A DNA stretch of 5,461 nt. It comes from UBA3941 sp035647175. Its GTDB lineage: Bacteria; Bacillota; Clostridia; Caldicoprobacterales; UBA3941. Positions 1 to 5,461 of the stretch are shown one piece after another. The notes under the pieces are model-generated. The model was not told the DNA's origin. It searched no databases and saw only the letters and a program-made list of their open reading frames with translations. The position numbers were made by a program, and so were the translations under genes. The first letter of the stretch is position 1, and the number at the start of each line of letters is the position of its first letter. The DNA is taken from positions 1-5,461 of the forward strand of contig DASRNX010000160.1 in NCBI GenBank assembly GCA_035647175.1. The letters are read 5' to 3'.

Positions 1-1
1 T

Positions 2-616
2 CGCTGGGGAACCTTTGCCAAAGTAATGCAAACCACCTATATGATGCCGTATTTTTTGTCCTATGCGGTGGTTGCCATCGTAGCAAACGCCTTTTTACAT
101 AGGGACAATGGACTTATCAATTCTTTAATAAGGATGTCGGGGGGAGTCGGGAAGACAAATTGGTATCACCAGTTGCGGCTATGGCCCCCATTATTGGTTT
201 TTGTCAATGCATGGAAGGGCGTGGGCTATCAAACTGTGTTGTATTTAGCCGTTATTTCGGGAATATCAGTAGAGTACTACGAAGCTGCAGTACTAGATGG
301 CGCATCTAAGATGCAACAAGCCCGCTACATCACAATACCCCACCTCAGGTATATAGTGGGGATATCCTTAATCCTGGCCATGTCCTCTATCTTCCGCGGG
401 GATTTCGGATTGTTCTACAATGTGCCTATGAATCAGGGGATGATCTATCCGGTAACGGATGTTATAGATACCTACATATATAGGGCTCTTATATATCTAA
501 ACAATGTGGGCATGTCTACAGCAGCCGGTCTGTATCAATCCGTGGTGGGATTCATATTAGTGATCATAGTCAATCATATAGTAAATAGAATTGATCCCGA
601 GAGTGCTATGTTCTAA
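2..616 (+). CDS. ABC transporter permease, LplB type (5' end missing)
   Basis: This is an inner-membrane channel subunit of a sugar-type ABC importer, cut at its 5' end by the window edge. The frame is open from position 2, so 204 residues are visible; family members are about 300 long, so roughly the first third is missing, and the ATG at position 26 is internal. Seen directly: the segment KVMQTTYMMPYFLSY, which matches the conserved Q-T-x-x-Y-x-P-x-F-x-S stretch of LplB/YteP-type permeases; the ATPase-contacting EAA loop (EAAVLDGAS, nt 281-307, then ITIPHL about nt 332); and the family-typical C-terminal region with the segment DVIDTYIYRALIY followed by a last hydrophobic helix and a short polar tail. 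About four hydrophobic segments are visible (near nt 50-97, 182-253, 347-385 and 506-577). The second permease gene follows after 35 nt, so the two are almost surely co-transcribed and form a heterodimer. The family assignment is firm; the substrate is unknown. Confidence 0.93.
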   Translation, partial: RWGTFAKVMQTTYMMPYFLSYAVVAIVANAFLHRDNGLINSLIRMSGGVGKTNWYHQLRLWPPLLVFVNAWKGVGYQTVLYLAVISGISVEYYEAAVLDGASKMQQARYITIPHLRYIVGISLILAMSSIFRGDFGLFYNVPMNQGMIYPVTDVIDTYIYRALIYLNNVGMSTAAGLYQSVVGFILVIIVNHIVNRIDPESAMF

Positions 617-633
617 GGGACTTATATGGGATT

Positions 634-643
634 AGGAAAGGAG
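634..643 (+). promoter_or_regulatory. Ribosome binding site of second permease gene
   Basis: The purine run AGGAAAGGAG ends 8 nt before the ATG at 652. It lies wholly within the 35-nt gap after the first permease stop codon and supports this ATG as the start. No promoter or hairpin is apparent in the gap, in keeping with one transcript for both permeases. Confidence 0.8.
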
Positions 644-651
644 ATCTAAAC

Positions 652-1575
652 ATGGCAAAAGAGGAAAAGCATATAAATAAGCTCAACTCAATTTCAGAGG
701 GTTGGAATATGGTGTTCGTCATTATTCTGTTGATTATAGCCCTGTTAGTTATAATACCCATGGTGTTAATAATCGTAATATCCTTTTCAAGCGAGATCAG
801 CATAGCCGACAAGGGATTCTCATTCATACCTACCCAATGGTCCATAAGCGGCTATAAGTACTTACTCAAAACGGGGGATCAGCTTTTAGATTCCTATATC
901 ATTACAATCATCTATTCCGTTACGGGGACATTCATGAGTCTGGCCGTTATGACCATGTATGCATATGTCATATCCCAAAGGAATTTCAAGTTTTCCCGGC
1001 TGTTTACTTGGCTCCTGTTCTTCACCATGCTCTTTGGAGGAGGACTGGTACCCAGTTATATTCTAAATGTACGCTACCTACATATAAACAACACCATATG
1101 GATATTCTTACTTCCTTCCCTGGTAAATGCATATTATACTATCATACTACGTACCTTTATCAGAACCACTATCCCGGATAGCCTCTTTGATGCCGCGCGT
1201 ATTGATGGAGCCGGGCATTTTCGTATCTTTATAAGCATTGTGCTTCCCCTCTTTAAGACGGGTATCGCCACGGTGGGTCTTTTCGGCCTGGTGTCCCGTT
1301 GGAACGACTGGTTTATAGGCATGCTCTACATACAAAACCCAAAATTGATTCCTCTTCAGACCCTGCTTACCAAACTACAGGATAGTATCAAATTCCTCAA
1401 AGAAAATGCGGCTATTGCAGGGACGCCGGACGGTATAGCACTGCTTCGGGCACTACCTCAGGAGAGCCTACGTATGGCCTGCACCGTAGCGGTTATTCTT
1501 CCCATCCTTTTCGCGTACCCCTTCTTTCAGCGCTACTTTGTACAGGGCCTGACCATAGGGAGTATCAAAGGTTGA
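652..1575 (+). CDS. ABC transporter permease, LplC/YtcP type (complete)
   Basis: This is the second channel subunit of the importer, 307 residues, a normal length for the family. A charged N-terminal tail is followed by about six membrane segments at residues 20-46, 81-106, 118-138, 146-168, 191-215 and 274-291. The EAA loop for contact with the ATPase reads DAARIDGAGHFRIF near residues 180-193, then VLPLFKTG; the first E of the EAA triplet is D here, a common variation. Two further family hallmarks are MLFGGGLVPSYI at residues 126-137 and the C-terminal segment YPFFQRYFVQGLTIGSIKG. In known systems (LplABC, YtcQP) this subunit pairs with an LplB-type permease, here encoded 35 nt upstream. 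Membrane topology and pairing are inferred from the family. The start is supported by a good ribosome binding site. No ATPase gene lies beside it, so a shared multi-transporter ATPase is likely. Confidence 0.95.
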   Translation: MAKEEKHINKLNSISEGWNMVFVIILLIIALLVIIPMVLIIVISFSSEISIADKGFSFIPTQWSISGYKYLLKTGDQLLDSYIITIIYSVTGTFMSLAVMTMYAYVISQRNFKFSRLFTWLLFFTMLFGGGLVPSYILNVRYLHINNTIWIFLLPSLVNAYYTIILRTFIRTTIPDSLFDAARIDGAGHFRIFISIVLPLFKTGIATVGLFGLVSRWNDWFIGMLYIQNPKLIPLQTLLTKLQDSIKFLKENAAIAGTPDGIALLRALPQESLRMACTVAVILPILFAYPFFQRYFVQGLTIGSIKG

Positions 1576-1582
1576 TGAATAT

Positions 1583-1607
1583 GGGCTCCCCATATCATAA
1601 GGGGGGA
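1583..1607 (+). promoter_or_regulatory. Imperfect intercistronic stem-loop after the permease pair
   Basis: The left arm CTCCCC (1586-1591) can pair with GGGGGG (1601-1606), including one G-U pair, around the 9-nt loop ATATCATAA. It lies 10 nt after the permease stop codon. There is no T run after it, so it does not look like an intrinsic terminator. It closely resembles the stem-loop at 3376-3406 (both contain GGCTCCCCATA and ATAAGGGG). A role in mRNA processing or stability, or in partial attenuation between permease and binding-protein genes, is inference. Confidence 0.5.
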
Positions 1608-1618
1608 TACATAGACCC

Positions 1619-1649
1619 GGTCGCGGCCTAAAGAGTCAGGTCTCGGCCT
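1619..1649. repeat. 11-bp direct repeat with a 20-bp period
   Basis: GGTCGCGGCCT (1619-1629) recurs as GGTCTCGGCCT (1639-1649), with one mismatch in 11 and starts exactly 20 bp apart, about two turns of the DNA helix. It sits in the gap between the second permease and the solute-binding protein gene. Phased repeats like this can be tandem protein-binding sites, but no known operator is recognised and a chance duplication is possible. Confidence 0.4.
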
Positions 1650-1664
1650 GGACAAATTTAAAAA

Positions 1665-1683
1665 TCCGCCATATTAAGGCGGG
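1665..1683 (+). promoter_or_regulatory. Stem-loop just upstream of the binding-protein ribosome binding site
   Basis: CCGCC (1666-1670) pairs perfectly with GGCGG (1678-1682) around the loop ATATTAA; a T-G wobble at 1665/1683 could extend the stem. It ends 13 nt before the ribosome binding site and is followed by AT-rich sequence rather than a T run. A 5' hairpin of this kind could stabilise a processed binding-protein message, which is needed in excess over the permeases. That role is inferred. Confidence 0.45.
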
Positions 1684-1696
1684 ACAATATATTATT

Positions 1697-1704
1697 AAAG
1701 GAGG
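1697..1704 (+). promoter_or_regulatory. Strong ribosome binding site of the solute-binding protein gene
   Basis: AAAGGAGG is a near-perfect complement to the 3' end of 16S rRNA and sits 7 nt before the ATG at 1712. It is the strongest ribosome binding site in the window, which fits a binding protein made in larger amounts than its permeases, and it settles the start codon. Confidence 0.88.
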
Positions 1705-1711
1705 ATCTTTC

Positions 1712-3343
1712 ATGAAGAAGCTGTGGATCACCCGGACACTTCTATTCCTATTGGTTATAGCTATGGTTATACCCCTCTTTGCTTGTTCGAAACCGGCTGT
1801 AACCCCGGAAAAACCAGAGGACACTGCCAAAGTCCCCGAGGAAAAACCCGACGATAGCGAAAAAGAAGATGAGGAACCCGAGCCCAAGGACGAATTGGAA
1901 TTTGTAACCCTGGACTGGTATCTGGGCCTAAGCCCTATGCCGGATAACGAGATGGTAAATGATGCCGTCAATGACTACCTTAAAGAAAAGGTAAATGCCA
2001 ATGTCAATATCTTCTATTGGGGCGCAAGCGATTGGGAAACAAAGATGACCACCATGGTAAGTGCGGGACAAGACGTGGGCATAATCGGATTTGGCAGCCA
2101 ATCCAAACTTGACTATGTGGTACAAGCAAGCCGGGGTTCTTTCTATCCCTTAAATGACCTACTAAATGAATACGGCGCAGGTACCAAAGCCCTATTCTCC
2201 GATGAAATCTGGGATTGTATGACCATAAACGATAATATCTATGGTATACCGTCCCTCAAGGATAACTGCTACATCATATCCATCGTATATAATGCGGATA
2301 TGGCAGAGGCTCTTGAAATCGACATGGATGCACTGGAATACAAGAACTGGCGGAATATAGAACCATTTCTAGAGGATGTTCTTGCAAAGCGTACAGAGAA
2401 ATTCCCCGAGTATGACGAATATCCCCTATGCGGCGGAGCATTCCTTGAGATGCCATATAACTTTGCCATTGAAACCTTCCTAAACGATTCCTTCCTGCTG
2501 GCATGCAATATCAATCCCTTCAACGATATAGCGGGTTATGATGACAACACCGTATTCAACCTATACGCAACGGATGAGTACCGTGAATTTGCCAAGAGCA
2601 GGCAGCGGATGGTGGATAAGAACATATTTGCCTATGATTATACGGATAAGAGCGAATGGAACTATACCGGCGGGATGTTCGCCTGGGTTGGTTGGGGCTA
2701 TACCTATATGGAAGAGCACCTCTACGGTGACGCATTCAAGACCAAGATGGTAGTTTCCGATAATATATGGACGGATACCAACAACTATTTCAGCGCAGGG
2801 ACCGCTATTTCAGCCAACTGTGCTGATCCGGAACGCGCTATGATGATCCTAAATCTGGTTAATACCGATCCCGAATTCGCAACCATGATGCGCTTTGGGG
2901 TTGAAGATAAACATTACGTCATCAACGATGAAGGCAAGATGCAATTCGAGGGCAGCGAACGAAACGGCGGAGACAGGGCAGATTACGGTTACTACTATTG
3001 GTATGCCGCACCTGTCGGGAACTTGACCATAGTCAACGCCCCCGAATCCCTAACCGGCCCAGACGGAATCATGTTGACAGAGATGGTAAATTACAACAAC
3101 AATGCAGTTATTCCGGCACATATGGGCTTTGTATTTGATACCGAACCGATTACCAATGAGCTGGCGTCCTGTACCAGTGTCGTTATGGAGTATAGGGACG
3201 TACTTCGAAATGGACAGCTGGGGTCTGTGGCAGAAGTGGATGCAGCTGTTGACGAATTTAACCAAAAGCTTAAGGATAACGGGGTTGAGAAGCTGCTGAC
3301 CGAGGCCCAATCCCAAATTGACGCATGGAATGCAGCCAGATAA
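1712..3343 (+). CDS. Extracellular solute-binding lipoprotein, LplA/YtcQ-like
   Basis: This is the substrate-capturing subunit of the importer, anchored on the outer face of the membrane; 543 residues. Residues 1-24 form a lipoprotein signal peptide (basic MKKLWITR, a hydrophobic core, then lipobox LFAC with the modified cysteine at C25). Residues 27-62 are a Pro/Glu/Asp/Lys-rich, low-complexity tether. The globular part begins near LDWYLG; features typical of this class are NDYLKEKVNANVNIFYWGASDWETKM (ending near residue 112), the stretch RGSFYPLNDLL, and INDNIYGIP at residues 172-180. An aromatic cluster DYGYYYWYAAP (424-434) would suit sugar stacking. The C-terminal segment from about residue 490 (VVMEYRDVLRNGQ... 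to AQSQIDAW) resembles the DUF3502-type end of LplA/YtcQ proteins. It follows the permease pair after 136 nt of structured DNA. The natural ligand cannot be read from the sequence; an oligosaccharide is the most likely class. Confidence 0.93.
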   Translation: MKKLWITRTLLFLLVIAMVIPLFACSKPAVTPEKPEDTAKVPEEKPDDSEKEDEEPEPKDELEFVTLDWYLGLSPMPDNEMVNDAVNDYLKEKVNANVNIFYWGASDWETKMTTMVSAGQDVGIIGFGSQSKLDYVVQASRGSFYPLNDLLNEYGAGTKALFSDEIWDCMTINDNIYGIPSLKDNCYIISIVYNADMAEALEIDMDALEYKNWRNIEPFLEDVLAKRTEKFPEYDEYPLCGGAFLEMPYNFAIETFLNDSFLLACNINPFNDIAGYDDNTVFNLYATDEYREFAKSRQRMVDKNIFAYDYTDKSEWNYTGGMFAWVGWGYTYMEEHLYGDAFKTKMVVSDNIWTDTNNYFSAGTAISANCADPERAMMILNLVNTDPEFATMMRFGVEDKHYVINDEGKMQFEGSERNGGDRADYGYYYWYAAPVGNLTIVNAPESLTGPDGIMLTEMVNYNNNAVIPAHMGFVFDTEPITNELASCTSVVMEYRDVLRNGQLGSVAEVDAAVDEFNQKLKDNGVEKLLTEAQSQIDAWNAAR

Positions 3344-3375
3344 ACTCAGCTGAGAGCTAATCTATTGTAGTAACG

Positions 3376-3406
3376 GTGGCTCCCCATAACTTATAAGGGG
3401 AGCCAC
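3376..3406 (+). promoter_or_regulatory. Perfect intercistronic stem-loop after the binding-protein gene
   Basis: GTGGCTCCCC (3376-3385) is the exact reverse complement of GGGGAGCCAC (3397-3406), giving a 10-bp GC-rich stem with an 11-nt AT-rich loop. It lies 32 nt after the binding-protein stop codon and about 20 nt before the next ribosome binding site. The downstream bases (AACATGTTCAAAAATAG) carry no T run, so a plain intrinsic terminator on this strand is not supported. A 3' stabiliser for the binding-protein message or a partial attenuator fits better. It is a relative of the imperfect stem-loop at 1583-1607. Confidence 0.7.
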
Positions 3407-3425
3407 AACATGTTCAAAAATAGTT

Positions 3426-3431
3426 AAGGAG
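3426..3431 (+). promoter_or_regulatory. Ribosome binding site that fixes a TTG start
   Basis: AAGGAG lies 9 nt before TTG at 3441. An in-frame TAG at 3435 blocks any earlier start, and the first in-frame ATG (3471) has no purine-rich sequence ahead of it. The site therefore decides for TTG as the start of the DUF5107 gene. Confidence 0.75.
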
Positions 3432-3440
3432 TGATAGATA

Positions 3441-5461
3441 TTGTCTACCTTGAAGTTTACCCACTATGAGATGCCGTCAGCTTCCCTAGGTAAACTCAAC
3501 CCATTGCCGGATCTCAAGAAGACAGTCGATGCCCATGCATCTATTCCCATAGACGAATCTACTGTTACTCGCGAAGAATCCAAATATATGGGCTGGGGTA
3601 GGGTAAATGGCATACTGCCTTACCTATTACAGGACGGTTATGACCGTAAGAAAAAACCTCGCAAGTGGAACGCGGCTATACTGGAGAACGACTCTTTACG
3701 TGCAGTATTCTTACCGGAAATTGGCGGACGCCTTTGGTCTCTTGTAGATAAGACTACGGGGAAGGAGCTGTTACACAAAAATCCCGTATTTCAACCCTGC
3801 AATCTGGGGCTGCGCAACGCCTGGGTTTCGGGGGGCGTGGAATGGAATATAGGAATTATCGGACACACCCCATTTACGGTGGACTCTATGTTTGCCGAGG
3901 AATTGGCCCTTGATGACGGTACGCCGGTTCTGCGAATGTTCCAATATGAGCGGATACGAAGGCTGGTCTACCGGATAGAGGCAATGCTACCCAAGGATTC
4001 TAAGTATCTGTACGTACGGGTCCGCATAGATAATCCGTTGGATGAGGATACGGCCGTCTATTGGTGGAGCAACATTGCGGTGGATGAAAGGGAAGATGTA
4101 AGGGTTTTGGTTCCGTCGGACAAATCCTATCGTTGGGGATATGGAGGAAACCTCAGCAAGGTCTCCATCCCATATATGAAGGTGAAGATTCCTAAAGCCG
4201 GGCATGACGGCGAGCAACCCCAACAGGAGTGTTGGGATATAAGCCGCACCACCCAGCTGCCCCAAGCTATGGATTTTTTCTTTGATATCCCGGCAGACAA
4301 CAGGCCCTGGATATCGGCTGTAGGCGATGACGGATATGGGTTTGTACAAACTTCTACCGACGAACTCCGTGGAAGAAAATTGTTTGTCTGGGGGATGGGT
4401 GCCGGCGGCAGAAACTGGCAGACATTCCTATCCCAACCGGGTCACGCATACCTGGAATTGCAGGCCGGTCTGGCCCGCACCCAGTTGGAGCACCTGCCTA
4501 TGAAGGCCAACGAGACCATCAGTTGGATGGAGGCTTATGGCCCGATTTCGGCCGAGGCCGATATCGTCCATGGAAGTGATTGGGATTCCGCCGCCAAAGC
4601 TATAGAGGAGAGCCTTGAAAAGGCCTGTCCCCAGGCTATGGTGGATGACATGCACCAAAGGGCTAAAAGTGAGCTGGATGGTAAAGCAGGGGATCTAAGG
4701 TCTGTAGGCGAGGGTTGGGCCCTCGTGGATAGGGAACTTTTGGGGGAGAGGTTTCGGGATGTGGAACTGGAGTTTCCTAGGTTGAACCTCGGAGAGCGAG
4801 AAGAACCATGGCTCAAGTTGGTCCGTGAAGGCAGTCTTCCCTGCCCCGAAGTGCTTGAAGAGCCCGGCGGCTATCAGATCGGGTCCGAATGGGAATCCCT
4901 ATTGGAAAAATCCATCAAAGGGGGAGGAAGCAGGCATTGGTACGGCTATTACCAACACGGGGTAATGTTGGCCCATGGGGGAAGGATGGAGGAGGCGGAA
5001 GTTGCCTTTGACAAATCCCTGGAATGCGAAATCAGCCCCTGGGCTCTTAGAAGCAAAGCCCTTTTAAGGGATTTGGCCGGGGACCAAGAATCCGCTGCCA
5101 GATTGTTGCTCCAGGCCGTAGTCATGCTCCCGGAGCCCAATATAGCAAAGGAGACCCTCCAGATACTGAGTAAGGCCGGGCTGCATAGCGAGATCATAGA
5201 GCTTTACCATAAGCTACCGGAAGAAGTCAAGGGACTGGGAAGGCTCAAGGTCATATTGATCGAGGCCCTTCTCGATACGGGGGATATAGACGGGGTAGAG
5301 GATATGCTAAAGGGTGATATAGAGCTTACGGATGTAAGGGAAGGGGAGGTTAAGCTCACTGACCTGTGGTTCCGTATGACGGCTATGAAGCGGGCCCGGG
5401 AGTTCGGAGTAGAAGCAGACGATGATCTTCTGAAACAGGTCCAAAGGGAATGTACACCGCC
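3441..5461 (+). CDS. DUF5107 domain protein with C-terminal TPR-like repeats (3' end missing)
   Basis: This is a large protein whose biochemical role is not established; 673 codons are visible and the frame is open to the window end. Similar proteins are usually near 1000 residues or more, so the C-terminus is missing. The DUF5107 part shows LPEIGGRLWSLVDKTTGKELLHKNP (from residue 91), AWVSGGVEWNIGIIGH (127-142), WGMGAGGRNWQTFL (317-330) and YLELQAGLARTQ (337-348), all typical family blocks. The G-G-R-x-W-S-L pattern recalls galactose-mutarotase-like beta-sandwich proteins. From about residue 500 come helical repeats with TPR spacing: one at 500-533 (G507, G514, A519, F523), one at 533-566 (A540, G547, A552, A559, P564), then a more degenerate one. 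There is no signal peptide or membrane segment, so it is probably cytoplasmic. It starts at TTG, 97 nt after the binding-protein gene. A role in handling or sensing the imported sugar is inferred from context. The coding strand becomes notably G-rich towards the 3' end. Confidence 0.88.
   Translation, partial: MSTLKFTHYEMPSASLGKLNPLPDLKKTVDAHASIPIDESTVTREESKYMGWGRVNGILPYLLQDGYDRKKKPRKWNAAILENDSLRAVFLPEIGGRLWSLVDKTTGKELLHKNPVFQPCNLGLRNAWVSGGVEWNIGIIGHTPFTVDSMFAEELALDDGTPVLRMFQYERIRRLVYRIEAMLPKDSKYLYVRVRIDNPLDEDTAVYWWSNIAVDEREDVRVLVPSDKSYRWGYGGNLSKVSIPYMKVKIPKAGHDGEQPQQECWDISRTTQLPQAMDFFFDIPADNRPWISAVGDDGYGFVQTSTDELRGRKLFVWGMGAGGRNWQTFLSQPGHAYLELQAGLARTQLEHLPMKANETISWMEAYGPISAEADIVHGSDWDSAAKAIEESLEKACPQAMVDDMHQRAKSELDGKAGDLRSVGEGWALVDRELLGERFRDVELEFPRLNLGEREEPWLKLVREGSLPCPEVLEEPGGYQIGSEWESLLEKSIKGGGSRHWYGYYQHGVMLAHGGRMEEAEVAFDKSLECEISPWALRSKALLRDLAGDQESAARLLLQAVVMLPEPNIAKETLQILSKAGLHSEIIELYHKLPEEVKGLGRLKVILIEALLDTGDIDGVEDMLKGDIELTDVREGEVKLTDLWFRMTAMKRAREFGVEADDDLLKQVQRECTP

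Noticed and set aside
26..28. ATG at position 26 as the start of the first permease
   Set aside because: The frame is open upstream to the window edge and the upstream residues (RWGTFAKV) continue the conserved family sequence, so this is an internal methionine.
1649..1677. Possible promoter TGGACA - 17 nt - TATTAA before the binding-protein gene
   Set aside because: The -35 matches 5 of 6 but the -10 only 4 of 6 and falls in the loop of the stem-loop at 1665-1683; in AT-rich DNA such a match is easily random. Only 5'-end mapping would decide.
1636..1971. Minus-strand open frame of 111 codons across the leader and start of the binding-protein gene
   Set aside because: Its Ser/Gly-rich product is the antisense image of the Pro/Glu/Lys linker codons, and it overlaps a clearly real gene and its ribosome binding site.
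2538..3299. Plus-strand out-of-frame ORFs at 2538-2753 and 3102-3299 inside the binding-protein gene
   Set aside because: They are short frame shadows of the real reading frame, with no family resemblance. The true frame is unbroken, so no frameshift is implied.
3345..3354. Perfect 10-bp palindrome CTCAGCTGAG just after the binding-protein stop codon
   Set aside because: It has no loop, no second copy and no match to a known operator; a 10-bp palindrome is weak evidence by itself.
3376..3406. Intrinsic terminator at the perfect stem-loop
   Set aside because: The stem is good, but the bases after it have no T run, and an apparently linked gene with its own ribosome binding site starts 35 nt later.
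3987..4349. Minus-strand open frame of about 120 codons inside the DUF5107 gene
   Set aside because: It lies wholly opposite a well-supported coding region with conserved family motifs, has no recognisable product and no clear ribosome binding site.
4428..5197. Several minus-strand open frames (4428-4658, 4535-4816, 4949-5197) opposite the 3' part of the DUF5107 gene
   Set aside because: The G-rich coding strand here makes long opposite-strand frames likely by chance; the products are low-complexity (Ser/Leu rich) and match nothing recognisable.

Overview
The window is a single-direction (+ strand) piece of what looks like a carbohydrate-uptake operon. The family membership (LplB/YtcP-type permeases, an LplA/YtcQ-like lipoprotein and a DUF5107/TPR protein), the strong AAGGAG-type ribosome binding sites and a TTG start all point to a Gram-positive Firmicute, most likely a member of the Clostridia. 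Frequent ATA, AGG, CTA and CCC codons and an intermediate base composition fit a Clostridia lineage outside the very AT-rich clostridia. The genus cannot be read from the sequence.

Layout: (1) position 2 to 616, the 3' two thirds of an LplB-type ABC permease cut by the window edge; (2) 652-1575, a complete LplC/YtcP-type partner permease; (3) 1576-1711, a structured intergenic stretch with an imperfect stem-loop, a 20-bp-phased direct repeat and a second stem-loop just before a very strong ribosome binding site; (4) 1712-3343, a complete lipoprotein solute-binding protein; (5) 3344-3440, a short intergenic stretch with a perfect 10-bp stem-loop that shares sequence with the first one; (6) 3441 to the window end, a large open frame starting at TTG and running off the edge, encoding a DUF5107 protein with TPR-like repeats in its C-terminal part.

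Working together: the lipoprotein would catch an oligosaccharide or a similar solute at the outer face of the membrane, and the two permeases would form the heterodimeric channel. No ATPase gene is visible; transporters of this class commonly borrow a shared ATPase encoded elsewhere. The DUF5107 protein has no signal peptide, so it probably acts in the cytoplasm, plausibly on the imported sugar or as a sensor or scaffold. That role is inferred from gene neighbourhood and a mutarotase-like motif only.

No RNA genes, mobile elements, CRISPR arrays or minus-strand genes are supported. The least ordinary content is the related pair of intergenic stem-loops, the phased direct repeat, and the poorly characterised DUF5107-TPR protein coupled to the transporter.
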